A stretch of DNA of 64,000 nucleotides from Blasia pusilla (Eukaryota; Marchantiophyta; Marchantiopsida; Blasiales): NCBI GenBank assembly GCA_050084515.1, contig CM114273.1, positions 41,354,001-41,418,000 of the forward strand. The letters are read 5' to 3'. Positions 36,301 through 47,782 of the stretch are shown here, piece after piece. The position numbers and the translations under genes are program-made. Each line of letters starts with the position of its first letter. Position 1 is the first letter of the stretch. The notes beneath the pieces are model-generated. The model ran no database searches and was not told where the DNA came from. It was given only the letters and a program-made list of their open reading frames with translations.

Positions 36301-37197
36301 CTAACCTCGTGGTGCCACAGTCGACCTATCTCGGAGTCCACGTTGCTGAAGTGGTGGTGCAGACAATCGTGACTGCTCTCGCCCATAATCCATGGTGGCT
36401 ATGCTCTCCTCCGCCATATTGCGGTCAATGTTCTTGGCGGTCCTAAAAACATCTCTCAACGTAGGGGAGATGTTCATAAGAAGCACCCCCTCTCGCACCC
36501 GTGTCCGTAGGGTCTGGTCCAGCATCGCGTACCATGAGTGGATAGCTTGAGTCTCTGTCACCCCTTGAGTGAGGTTGATCAACCGGCTCAAGCGAGTGTA
36601 AGCCTCACGCGAACTCTCACCCGGGAGCCTCTAGAAGTCATGGATGCTCCGCAACTACTCCGTTCGTACCCCCTAGTAGCTCGCACTCAACTTAGCAAAG
36701 AACTCAACCATGGGGTTGAACTTGGGACGAACCTGACTAGACGGTGCAACTGCTCTTGTGCGAGTTACCCCTCCTAAAAAATCACTGGTGGAAGAGGAAG
36801 TAGCCTCTCTTGACTCCTCCTCCTCATCTGGGAACAGCTCCGTCCATGACACATAGTGTGGGTGATAGTAGAGTTGCCATGCCTCAATCTCTTGGGCATA
36901 TCTGTGGGAGAACTCATGGTAATCGTCCATGGGTGCTCCCTCTAAATGTTGGAGCATACCGTTCCATGTTGTGAACGGATTTAACTCTTGAGAGTTCTTA
37001 GCCCGCTGTAAGTCATACCAACTCCTAAACTCCGCAATGAAGTCTTGTAGCTCTATAGTGCCTGCAGCACCTAAAAACCTACGCGGTCCTCTACCCGGGT
37101 CGTCCATCTTGTGTGCCCAACTGGTAGGACCACTCAATATGTATGGTGGATCACTAACACACTCCTCTACATGCTCCCCCTCGTCTGAAGATGACAC
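36301..37197 (-). pseudogene. Gag (copy C)
   Basis: The N-terminal half (36673-37197) is open and starts MSSSDEGEHVEE. It contains GTIELQDFIAEFRSWYDLQ and PMDDYHEFSHRYAQEIEAW. The gag core follows at 36301-36591 (LINLTQGVTETQAIHSW, LRDVFRTAKNIDRNM) after frame changes. This gives the most credible gag start in the family. Confidence 0.7.
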
Positions 37198-38765
37198 AGA
37201 AGGAGATTGAGGTGGTCTCTCATGTGGAGACCCTCGAAACCTTGCACCATTCCGGGTAAACCCTCCAAAGCTACTCTAAGGTCCACTACCTCGCCTCTCA
37301 AAATCCCAAAAGGACGTCGTGATGACCCTCGTGCCCCTCTCACACAATCACTCTCAACCTCGCGCGTTATCATTCAATCACTCAATCTAACATGCAGCAC
37401 TCAAGCTATACTCTCTCACTGAGACGTGTGTTGTGCGGCAACAAGCCGCGTGATGCGGCAAATCAACTAATCTATCGTCTCATCGACAAACCATCATCAA
37501 CTTTGGACATCCCACACATGTCTATGTCCCCTAAATCCATACATCAACGATGCTCTCAGCATCATCACAAAATCCAATATCCCAAATAACTTTCCCATAC
37601 CCGGAAATCCCTAACACGTGTAGGGTAATAGACCAGAATGGGTAACTTGATAATAATATCGATGTCGCTCCTCAAAAATTGCAAATCTTGACCCCTAATT
37701 GGTCGTGAAGACAACTCCTCCAATCAGCAAGTCATACTCCTCTCGTTCTGACATTGCTCAAACCTCCTCAATATGCGCTGCGGATCTAGCGGTACGGTGC
37801 GGCACTGGCAGCACGGAACGGCTATAGAACGGCACGACACTCGATAATGGGATGCGGCATTCCACGGCATACCCTCCTCAATCAGAAATACACACGCTCT
37901 CCTCCTTAGTGAAGGAGCGGCTCCGCGATCGAGACGGTGCGCTGCGCACACGAGCAGGACGGCGCGTTGTGGCTATGGGCGTCACGACATGATACTCGAC
38001 CATTCTCAAGCGGCTACCAATCAGAACATAGCATAATGAAATAAAACTCAAACACCATAACGCGAGGTCACCTGCCATCACTCGTTGATGATGAAACTGT
38101 GATGATGGTGGCGGCCACAACAAAGTACGTGGTGGCGGCGGAAGTCAGAGAATCAACCATCGTCGTGGAAGATCTTCCACTCCATAATGGTGGAAATAGT
38201 AACCAACAAAAGACAACGGCCGAACGCCGCTCTAAGCGGCGATAGGCGACAGCGGTGGTCGATGGTCGACGGCGGACAGCAAGAGTGACGGGGGCCCGTT
38301 GACGGTAGACCGTTGATGGAGGTCTATTGAAGGGGACGGCCCCCGCCGACAAGGCAACTGGTTTAGGGTTTGAATAATTTAACCCTAAAAATCGCCTAAC
38401 AATGGGAATTTTGCAAAATTTGCCATAACTTTCTGCTCGCAGCTCCAAATTGTGCATTGTCTATTGCACAACGTGTACAACTTTACGATCTATAATAGTA
38501 TTAAAATATATTTTGAATTAGACCTTCCAATAAGAATTGATGGGGACTCTTATAAATCCAAATGTCTCTTCTCCTACACAAATTTGGGCACCACTTTCGC
38601 GCTGATTTCTCCCAACAAAAATATAAAACCTGTGAAAATATAAATTAGCAAGCTATACGGTGCTCCTTAGAATGGGGCAACTTGTCCCATTCTTCAATCC
38701 CTATCAAAAATTGGGCAGCACTTCCGCGCACCACTCTCTCACACAAAAAATCGGCACACAAACGT

Positions 38766-39943
38766 TGTCGTGTCAAGAGCCTTTCATCGAGTAAGGGCGG
38801 ACCTTCTAGCTACAACAGACGTGGTTGATGCAAGTCAAACTCTATAAGAATTTCTCCTTTTTCAGTAAAAATTTATTATGTAAATCCTCCATTCTGTCAC
38901 GAAAAGAATCACGAAAGGTAGTGCTAAGGCGATCACTTCTTCATAACATAGAACCCCAAATTTTCTAACTATGAAGTCCCTATAAACTACTTTACGCTTG
39001 TACACGAGGAAGATAGCACAAGTAGTGTTAAATACTACTTGAGTAGGCCTATTGACGTCCATGGATCGCTGTATAAGGGCATGCAAAGTACAATCTCATG
39101 TCCTTCCATATATGACGATAGGAAGAATCACCGGAGTTGGAGATTCCATGACCTGGTTCATAAACGCCTATCTACAAAGAGTACCTTGACATGGTAAGGT
39201 TTGAGGAAAGGAAAGTCGGGCACAACTCGTGCTCCACCCCTATCCATGCTTGACAGACGTTCTCTACTCTCTTCAAGAATGGGTTTTGGCGGAATTATTC
39301 TCCCAAGAGGTATCCACTCTCATTGGGAAAATAACAAGCCAAAACATTCATTATTTTGGTATGACTAAACTCCTCTAAGGTGACAAGCCTCTCATCTCCA
39401 TACACACCACACTCTAGAAACCTCTCGAAGAATAGACCATGGTCAAGTTACTCTCCCAAGAGGGATGATTCGCTCTCATTGGAAGAGCAAGCAATCCCAA
39501 AGTCATACACTTAAGAGTGACACGAGAGACTCAAGATGTGAAATAGAAGGTGATGAACCCTTGAAGGTCCCTCCTCTTTATATACTCATAAGGGATCCAC
39601 AAGAGTACGAAATAGAGCTAATCTTATCTTGTGCCACATGGCTACCTCTCAAGGCTTAGCCAATCACATTTTGACACAAGTAGATTTCCTCTTATCTCTT
39701 CCAAATTACTCCAACTAACGTAGCCACCAACCAAGACTACTTTTGCTTTTATAAAGTCATCTTTTATTTATTACCTCGTTTCCTAAAGTTGGGCCCGTAT
39801 AAAAGAGGCACCATAAAGAGGTTCAAACATGGGAATTTCCTTTTCCTTGGCTAATTTACATAATACTAATAAAACTCTATCTAATACTTAATGAAGGAGG
39901 AGTTTACACACTAGCTGATTTTACTATACGACAAGGTCTAAAT
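38766..39943. mobile_element. 1.18 kb insertion in the leader of copy C
   Basis: Copy A runs straight through here. In C the extra DNA is bounded by AACGT at 38761-38765 and again at 39944-39948. It starts TGTCGTGTCAAG and contains a TATA-like CTTTATATACTC near 39575. It holds no credible protein. It may be a solo LTR or a non-autonomous element. Confidence 0.6.
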
Positions 39944-40584
39944 AACGTGACTCTTGCTCTCGTGAGCACTCCTATGAGCCATGAAAAGGGGAACACCGTC
40001 CCCAACCTGCACCAAACATCAAGCAACTAGCAAGCTTCCTCTTGAATTTCTCTCACCCTCTCATTCTCTCTTTGTAAATCAAGATCCAATTTCTCTCAAC
40101 ACCATAGCTCTCAAATGTGTGCACTCTCACATGTCTCTCTCAATGTCAAATCAAACCAATTCTCCTAATGAGAGGCTTGGATTACACACACAAGGCATGT
40201 AAGACCATATCTCCGCTGCCTCATGCCAAGAGGTTCAACAAAGAGAGAATGAGCTTTCAAGCTCTCTCTCCTTGAGGTATATCCCTTCCCTCTCCCATGC
40301 TCTCTCCACGGTAACCTATGCTCCCAAGTCACCTCCTTGGCTCTTGATATAGGAGGTCAAGGGCCACTTCCAAAAATAGAAAGTCAACCATATACTCAAA
40401 ATGGTACTTACCTAAAATAGTAAGTTCCTCAATATGGCTCCAAATGAGCCGAAATGAAGGAAAAACCTACTCTCTCGGGTTTCTCGGGGCCTCAACAAGT
40501 CATCCTTGAGCTCCTAAGCCTGTTCTTCATTACTCGCGAAGGCGCTCTACTAGATCTCACCGATCTATCCCAAAAGACGTGACA

Positions 40585-41290
40585 TTTAACCTTCCTAACG
40601 AAAAAGGGCCTATCTATTTTTCATCTTGTTCAAATCTTTTATTTTTTATTTTTTTTAAGACACTTGGTCATACAAGCATGTCTACGCTCTATGCCAAATT
40701 TCAATGAAAATGCAATTGTGAATATATACCAAAAAATGGATAAATGGTTATTAGGCTCATGAGACTAAACCTTCCAAGAAAAGAGGGTGTGTCCATTTTT
40801 CATCTTATTGAAGTCTATGATCTTGACCTTAAATTTGGGATACTTGATTGGAGAAGTGTATATAAGCTTTTTGAAAAAAAATCTTGAAAATTGACTTGTG
40901 ACAAAAAGAGAAAAAATAGATAAGTGTTTTTGACTTGCACGACCTTTCTTCGAAGGAAAGAGATCTATCAATTTTTTATCTTGTTCAAATGTATGATCTT
41001 GATCTGCAATTTGGGCAATTTCATTATTCAAGTGTATCTAAGCTTCTTGCAAGATTTCAATGAAATTGGAGGTAGGACCAAAAGCCCAAAAATGGATCAG
41101 TGGATTTTTGACTCACTCAATAAAACCTTGTAAGGAAAGAGGATATGTCCATTTCTCTCCTCTTCTTCATTTTTTTCCTCACAAATCCTGTCTTGACATG
41201 AACCTTTCTCTCTCTTGGTGTTTTGGAAAGTGTTTAAAACTTCCCTAGAAAATATCTTGGAAACTAAAAGAGTGCAATAAAATCTTCTCT
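40585..41290. repeat. Satellite units (about 180 bp), right of copy C
   Basis: The unit starts are near 40585, 40768, 40940 and 41115. They share the AACCTT, TTTTTCATCTTGTTC and ATTTCAATGAAAAT blocks with the array at 29106-29644. Confidence 0.7.
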
Positions 41291-41990
41291 CTTGAAAATG
41301 GTACTTTTTTCTCTCTTGAAAATGGTACTTTTCAATGTGAGCTCCAATGTAAAAATTTCTTAATTATAGAACTTTTCAAAAACTTAGGAATGTCTACTAA
41401 ATGACATCCTTACAATATCCTTTACATAATAAGTTCGCTATAACTATTTACGAATTCATTTCAATTACATCATCAATCACTCTATTACTCTAGGTCCATA
41501 GTTAGGTCTGGTGGGTTTAGATATAGGCGGTAATTTGGCGGCTTAAGAATTCTAAGTCGAGTAGACTGGAAAATATTTCCTATTGCAATTTTTTCATAAT
41601 CGGAGGAAAATTGTGAATTACCCATGCCATTATTGATCTATTGAAGTTTGGAACAACATTTATGAGAACCTCCTCATCATCATGCTCATCTATTGAGTCC
41701 ACTCTTTCAACATTCAAAGATTATGGAGGAGAATCTCTTCGTCGTTCACTAGACTTGGTGGAATAATTTTGAATTCTTACCAATGCGATTGTATGAGGGT
41801 CGTAAGTAGTATTCTTGGAAATGCTACTTATATTCGCTTAGATTGAAGTCCTCTGTTGTTGCTCTTCCTCGTGCTCTCAAATTTAATTTTCAATTACAAA
41901 GTCACCTTTGTCTCTTCCATGAGGGCTAAGGCTTGGACAACATACATGCCCCTCTAAGTCAAAGTTTTCAATGTCGTCTATAGGGATATC

Positions 41991-43180
41991 CTACCTCCCT
42001 TCCGTGCCATATATTCCATATGGCATATCCACATCCTCTAGGTCCTCATCTTGCAAGTCGAGGTTATCTTCATGATTACCATCATGATTTCTTGCATGTA
42101 AGCTAGACTCACTATTGTCTTCTACAACCCTTCTAGCTTGTTCTTGTCCATCCCTTTTGGAGAAGTATTTCTTATCTTGATTTCTGCAAAACACTCTCAT
42201 CTCCAAACCTTGAGTTTGTATAGATGTACGCAAATCCCTAGAACACTCGTTGGTCAATTTAATCCTATCTTTGAATAGTTATGGATAAAACCATAACTAT
42301 TCAAATTTCTATCCGCTGAAGAGGAAGAGACCACTTGTGCTAATATGGACTTATCCAAAGAGCACAATGTTAGCGCACCTTGACCGTGCATGCTCTACCA
42401 ATCGAGGGGGTTAATTTAATCAACGACTTTCCTACCAAACTCATCCACAATGTCTCACAAACTAGTACCTACATAAGAATTAGCAATGGATGTGGATGAG
42501 TTTGGTAGATGATGATTTCCCTATCAAACCATCCACAATGTTCACAATGTCTCGCAAACTAGTACCTACATAAGAATTAGCCTTGGTAATATTGAGGTCA
42601 TGCACCCCTTTTTCATAAACTTTCAGATATTGTTTGAAATCCCTCATGCACTTAGCATTTGAAGTGGCGTCTTGAATACTATTGAGAAGATTGTATGGGG
42701 CGAGAATGTAGTCTACATAAGATAATTATTGTGGATAAGTGCCCATTGCCTAGAAATAACATCAACCATTTCCATATCTTGCAACATTGTCACACAATAA
42801 ACACAATGTCATCCACCTATACTAAGCCACAAAGTTATCGGAAAAGAACGGGTATCTTCCATTATCTAAAATACCGGCGATAAATATGCCCCGTCATTGG
42901 TTTATAACCATGACACTCTCTCAACAGAATAATAGTTGGCAAAGTTGCAACAAAAAAAATTTCACCTTCTATCCTAAAATTGTGATTGGCCACAATAGCC
43001 TCAATCTCTCATGCCTTCTCTCTTTTCCTTCCATCTCTCCCATTAAAATACTCCCTAAAAGCATTTATGGAAACCTTGGCATGGAATGCCTCCTTCAATT
43101 CTAAGACACATCCCAACATTATAATTTTTTTGCAAAGCCTATGTTCGCAAGAAGCAAAAATTGTCTCTCCATTGGCCATG
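41991..43180 (-). pseudogene. hAT-type transposase remnant
   Basis: On minus, across frames, there is LRECHGYKPMTGHIYR near 42890-42940, like the hAT LRLVDGDKPAMGYIY block. SILAQVVSSSSADRN and SYGFIHNYSKIGLN near 42245-42345 match the hAT C-terminal dimerisation domain (SSSSxERNWSxYxFIHxxxRN). An acidic tail (41991-42257) follows in another frame. Many stops are present. A partial tandem duplication lies at 42420-42585. Confidence 0.6.
42420..42585. repeat. Tandem duplication of about 84 bp
   Basis: The block ending AACTAGTACCTACATAAG is present twice (ending near 42480 and 42578), with the upstream ATCCACAATGT part repeated as well. Confidence 0.7.
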
Positions 43181-43756
43181 GTTGGTTTCCATAAATTTGG
43201 CCATCATCCAAGTTCTTGTCTTCACAAATATTACCATCTAACCAAATTAAGAATATGAGGAGAAAAAAAATCAAGGGCTCAATTTCTAAAAAAGATGATG
43301 TTTCATGCCAATTTTCATGGTGTATCAAATCTCTTTCAACATTTCTATGTGCAAAAAATACTCTTTCTTACATAAGAAATAAATTTTCCTATAATTCCAT
43401 AAATTTGAAATATGTTGGTCATGCACCAATAAAACCTAACAAGCCAACATTACATCTGTGGGGAATTTAAATGAGAGGCAAGAAGTTACATGTCCATCTT
43501 TATGGAGGATCCAAATGAGGGTGAGGTTTCGATTTGAGATCATATTGTAGATAAATGATGATAATTATAACCCAAGAGGCTAGAGCACATTAAATTGGCT
43601 CATGAAGAGTTATCCTAGTATGCCACCTAAATTCATGCAAATGCCTCATCTTAGGGTTCGATATTTATTTATGGGGGATGATATTGTAGAAGAGGAAATG
43701 CACATGTGTTGTTTGAAATACCTATGTGTGTGGAGATACCTTAATCGGTAGGGGTC

Positions 43757-44856
43757 ATGGTTGCACAAAAACAGACTTGTTCGGACATGCCCAACGTGTC
43801 TCCGGCCGAAATGTTTTCAGTACACCAATGGCCCACATATGATTGCAAACGGGTGCGGGCTCGGATTAAAGGAGGCAGGCAAGGATTGAATGGGTGTGTC
43901 GGCTATGAGCCCTCACCAAACCTGCCCTAAGCCCGCACTTCCCGCAAGTCCTTCAACCTGCACGTGCTAGCTTCGGGCTAGTGCAAGCATAGGGAAAGCC
44001 CTATGGGTTCTGTCACGTCTTTTAGGATAGATCAGTGAGATCTAGTAGAGCGCCTTTGTGAGCACTGGAGGACAGGGTTAGTAGGTCGAGGAGGACTTGT
44101 TGAGGCCCCGAGAAACCTGAGAGAGCAGGTTTCCCCTTCGTTTCGGCTCATTTGGAGCCATATTGAGGAGCTTACTATTTTAGGTAAGTAACATTTTGAG
44201 CATATGATGGACTTTCTATTTTTGGTCAATGGCCTTTGACCTCCTACATCAGGTCAAGAGCCAAGGAGGTGACTTGGGAGCATAGGTTACCATGGAGAGA
44301 GCTTGGAAGAGGGGAGGGTATACTTCAAGGAGAGAGAGCTTGAGAGCTCATTTCTCTCTTTGTTGAACCTCTTGGCATGAGGCGGCGGAGCTATGGTCTT
44401 GCTTGCCTTGTGTGTGTAACCCAAGCCTCTCATTAGGAGAGTGGGTTTGGTTTGACATTGAGAGAGACATGTGAGAGTGCACACATGTGAGAACTATGGT
44501 GTTGTGAGAGAGATTGGATCTCACTTTATTGGAGATATTTTGGTACTTCTTGTCTCGTTGTTTGGATGTCATGAGTTAGTATGGGATCGTGTGTGTTTAT
44601 GTGTTTGCTCGGTGACAGCGATGTGTGTTATATTGCAATATGTATGGTGCACGACAATTCGATCAGGACCATGCGTGGGCTCGAGGCGGGCCATAAAATC
44701 GGGTGGCAGAAATAGGTATTGGGTTGTTAGACTAGGTGCAAGTTGGTTGAGCCCGAGTATACATTGAGGGCGGAGTGGACCTGGGTATAGGCCATGGGAA
44801 CCAAGGCCCGCACAGACATAAATTTGCGGTCTTGGACTTTGTCCGCATGCAACCTT
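43757..44856. mobile_element. GC-rich foldback (MITE-like) element, interrupted
   Basis: The ends are ATGGTTGCAC... and ...TCCGCATGCAACCTT, inverted copies of each other. The inside is rich in CCCGCA/GGGC motifs. It is split at 44010 by the terminal-region-only retroelement 44011-44656. Relatives lie at 54271, 58357 and 60269. Confidence 0.6.
44011..44656 (+). mobile_element. Terminal-region-only element related to A and C
   Basis: It starts TGTCACGTC and ends GCACGACA. It is the reverse-oriented equivalent of 29645-30273, with segment T followed by segment H and nothing in between. It is flanked by GTTC (44007-44010) and ATTC (44657-44660), a 4-bp duplication with one change. It may be a solo LTR or an internally deleted element. 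Confidence 0.7.
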
Positions 44857-45610
44857 GGTAGGGGTTGTTAGAGCGTTACTAGCCTTTGATGATGTGAAAG
44901 GTACACAATCCTTTGGTCAATGAAGAGTGTGTGCTTTCTATGATGCTCATGCCTTTTCATCAAGATCTTTAGCTTTACGACAAAGGTGGGATTGTGGCAT
45001 ATTAGATAAACTTTATGTGCCAAAAACCCAAAAGAGACTATGCATTTTCAATAAACTAAAAAATTATATACAATCTCATAATATGCAACCATATTCTTTC
45101 AAGTTATTTGTAAGAATGTGTACTTCCAACTTTGCAAGTTTATTCTACCTTATTTTTTATTTCATGGATTAAAAAAAGCACCAATTACAATAGTGAAGAA
45201 TATCTTAAAATACAATTGAAGAAATTCCAATGATCATAACTTCATGAGACAATTTGTTTTGACATAGTAGCTACTATTTAGGATGCTAATATAATTTCAA
45301 AAATGATAAAAAAAAATTAGTTAGTATGGGGAAACTCCTATGGTAATAGAAAGAATGGCTCTAGATCAATAATGACCTCCATCATGAGGTCAAAAGATTA
45401 GTGTGTAAACAAACATACACTAGCATCATGATGCAGTGTTTTGAATTGGGTCACACACTAGGGCCCCCCTTCTACACACAAACTTCTCGATGGAGGGATA
45501 GTTGAATCAAATTGTGTCCTTGACTTGATTTCCCACTCTTTCATCCCTACTTGTCTCCTTAAAATGCAATGCGTGGTGGAAGAATTTCTTTTTAATGTGT
45601 TAATGTTGTC

Positions 45611-45827
45611 CCAAACCAATGATCGGGGAGATCCGGGGTTACGAGTAAAGCTAGCCGGTAAAATTTGAGAATTACCGACTGGTTTTAAAACTGCCTACGA
45701 AAAACCGGTTGGATTCGAGCATGTCCTTTGTATTTAGTATCTGAAAACCGGTTCAAAAACCGGGATTACTGTTTCCGACTGAAAATTCCTGGCAATGTAC
45801 CGGGTCCCACGAAAAAACTCCCCGAAC
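45611..45827. repeat. Left copy of a 200-bp inverted repeat pair
   Basis: It begins with CCAA, then CAATGATCGGGGAGATC, and ends CCCCGAAC. It matches the reverse complement of 51767-51965 along its whole length with scattered differences. The host gene at 47783-50248 lies between the two copies. Confidence 0.8.
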
Positions 45828-45831
45828 GCTG

Positions 45832-45909
45832 ATCCAAACTCGTGAGCAAGTACATTGTTAAGTACTCTCATAAAAGCACTTAACAATGTACTTGTTCACG
45901 AGTTTGGAA
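45832..45909. repeat. Long imperfect hairpin
   Basis: The left arm ends GTACATTGTTAAGT at 45863. The right arm starts ACTTAACAATGTAC at 45878. The stem extends to the ATCCAAACTCGTG / CACGAGTTTGGA flanks, about 31 bp with few mismatches. It may be a MITE core. Confidence 0.75.
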
Positions 45910-46206
45910 CAACGTTGTCATTTAGTGGCATACGCCTTATGGAAGCAACATGTCAATTCACCATAAGGGAGAAGTCCAGCCATGCCATGAACATCCATCA
46001 AATCCACACAAAAGAATACAAATTATAATCAAATTGTTTTCAAAAATTACCTTTTGGAAGAAGATTTTGTCCTCTTTCACACATGAATGCTAAATCTCCC
46101 TTTGAAGAAGAAAGAGATGCGAGTGGTTCCCCAAAAAGGAATCCCGTCACCATGGCGAGCAGCCCTAATTTAATTGAGCATTCACGAACACCATCATCAT
46201 TACTCT

Positions 46207-46287
46207 ACGTAGGGGATTGCTGGGGGCAATCCCTACATAGAGTAATAATGATCTCTATGTAGGGATTGCCCCCAGCAATCCCTACGT
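46207..46287. repeat. Near-perfect 35-bp hairpin with palindromic arms
   Basis: The arms 46207-46242 and 46253-46287 are reverse complements apart from one missing C. Each arm is itself a small inverted repeat (AGGGATTGC ... GCAATCCCT). Confidence 0.8.
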
Positions 46288-47782
46288 TTGAATGCATGTC
46301 CGTCACCCAATTCTAGTCTACCTCTCATTCTCGAGAAAGTAAAAAACCCTAAAACCCTCTTTGCTGCGAATTTCCCAAGATTTTTGTATTAGGACCACTA
46401 AAACCGAGAAAGTTGAAGCGAAATTCAGCCACGGCAACCATCCCTATTTCTACCCATGAAAGAAAATAAACCCCTCTTTCTCGAGCTTTGGCCTTTCGCC
46501 GTGGCCTGTAGGTACCCCAAAAACCAAAGTTAGGGAAATCCAGCTGGGAGAGCTTTGAGGAGCCCTAACATTGAAGTCTGCCAAAGGAATTGTTTTCGGG
46601 GTCTTCCTTGGTGGCAGCTCAAATTTGTGACTTCTCCCCTGAGGTAGGGAGAGGAGGTTGGCATGAAGGTACACTTCCTTCCAAAATTGGGCCACACAAG
46701 CACAATGGCATGAGGATACCTATCTGCACGACGAAGAGGAGTAATTTTTCTATTGAGTCAATACAGATAGGAAAGACGATAACAAACGTTTAGAGTAAAT
46801 CGAGCAGAGCATGGAGCCTCCAAGGTCCCAGAGAAGCACTTGGAGACATGGAATAGTGAAGACAGATGTGTACAGCATAAAGAGATAAGAAAATATTGCA
46901 ATACACTACCAAAACTGCAGATAGTCTGACAAAGTAAAGTCGTGCCAGAAGTAGCGATACAAGTAGGTACCCATATGGAGGTACGCACCATTTTGCGTCA
47001 CCAGGCAAGAACCACAGAGATGGAGATGAGAATTAAATGGAACAGGATCGCAAAGTCGCCATTGAAAATTCTGTACAGGTTCCTTTTCGAGCTTAAGATG
47101 GTATGTACTCAATTACATCAATAATTCTCTGATACCAGACAAGAGGTGATAGGCTCTCACATGTTTGGGAGTTTGAAACTTTCCCACTACCAGAATGCCA
47201 CTTGAAACGGCCATGAAAAGCAATGGCACCGGGATAAAATTCATCCTTAAATAGATTGAAGGTAGACGTAGCAACAAAGCACAAGTGAACTCTTACGCAC
47301 ACTGCTTGGGATTTGGGAGCTCAAATACAACCAGACAGCCAGCTAAACCTTCTAGTTACAAAGGCATCTGGTGGCTATATCAATACACAGGGACGAATCT
47401 AGAGTAACAACCTCTCATATTTCTACCGTTAGGAACTGAACCACTTAACAGGGAGAACCTCCCTATCTTTCTGGTTGACTGAATCATAGAGGGTGGTATC
47501 TCCGAGGCAATGGCTCATTTGAGATGCAAGAGATGGAAAATTGGATGGTGTCCCTGGTAACGCAAAATGGAAATCTGTATGAAGAGTGATTCTTCCAATT
47601 CAGTTTGAACAGGCCATGATACAAATATCTACAAGTGTGAAGGTCAAAATGGTGAAACATGATACAATCTGTCACCCAGACCTTTGAACGGGTGCAGGAA
47701 CGAATTGGTCCAGGAAATAGCTCGGCCTGGCCTGGAGTGGATTGGGTTATCGAGGTTTGGCAAGGCTTAAAAGAGCTTGCCT

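Larger units (their letters stand above)
30276..40584 (-). mobile_element. Ty3/gypsy-class retroelement copy C with methyltransferase and PHD finger
   Basis: This 10.3 kb element, closely related to A, has every domain in the expected orientation: gag, protease, methyltransferase, RT-RNase H, integrase-PHD. It therefore serves as the reference for the inversion in A. A 1.18 kb insertion lies at 38766-39943. With the small element 29645-30273 it forms one TTTA-flanked unit in satellite DNA. It is full of stops and frameshifts. Confidence 0.85.
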
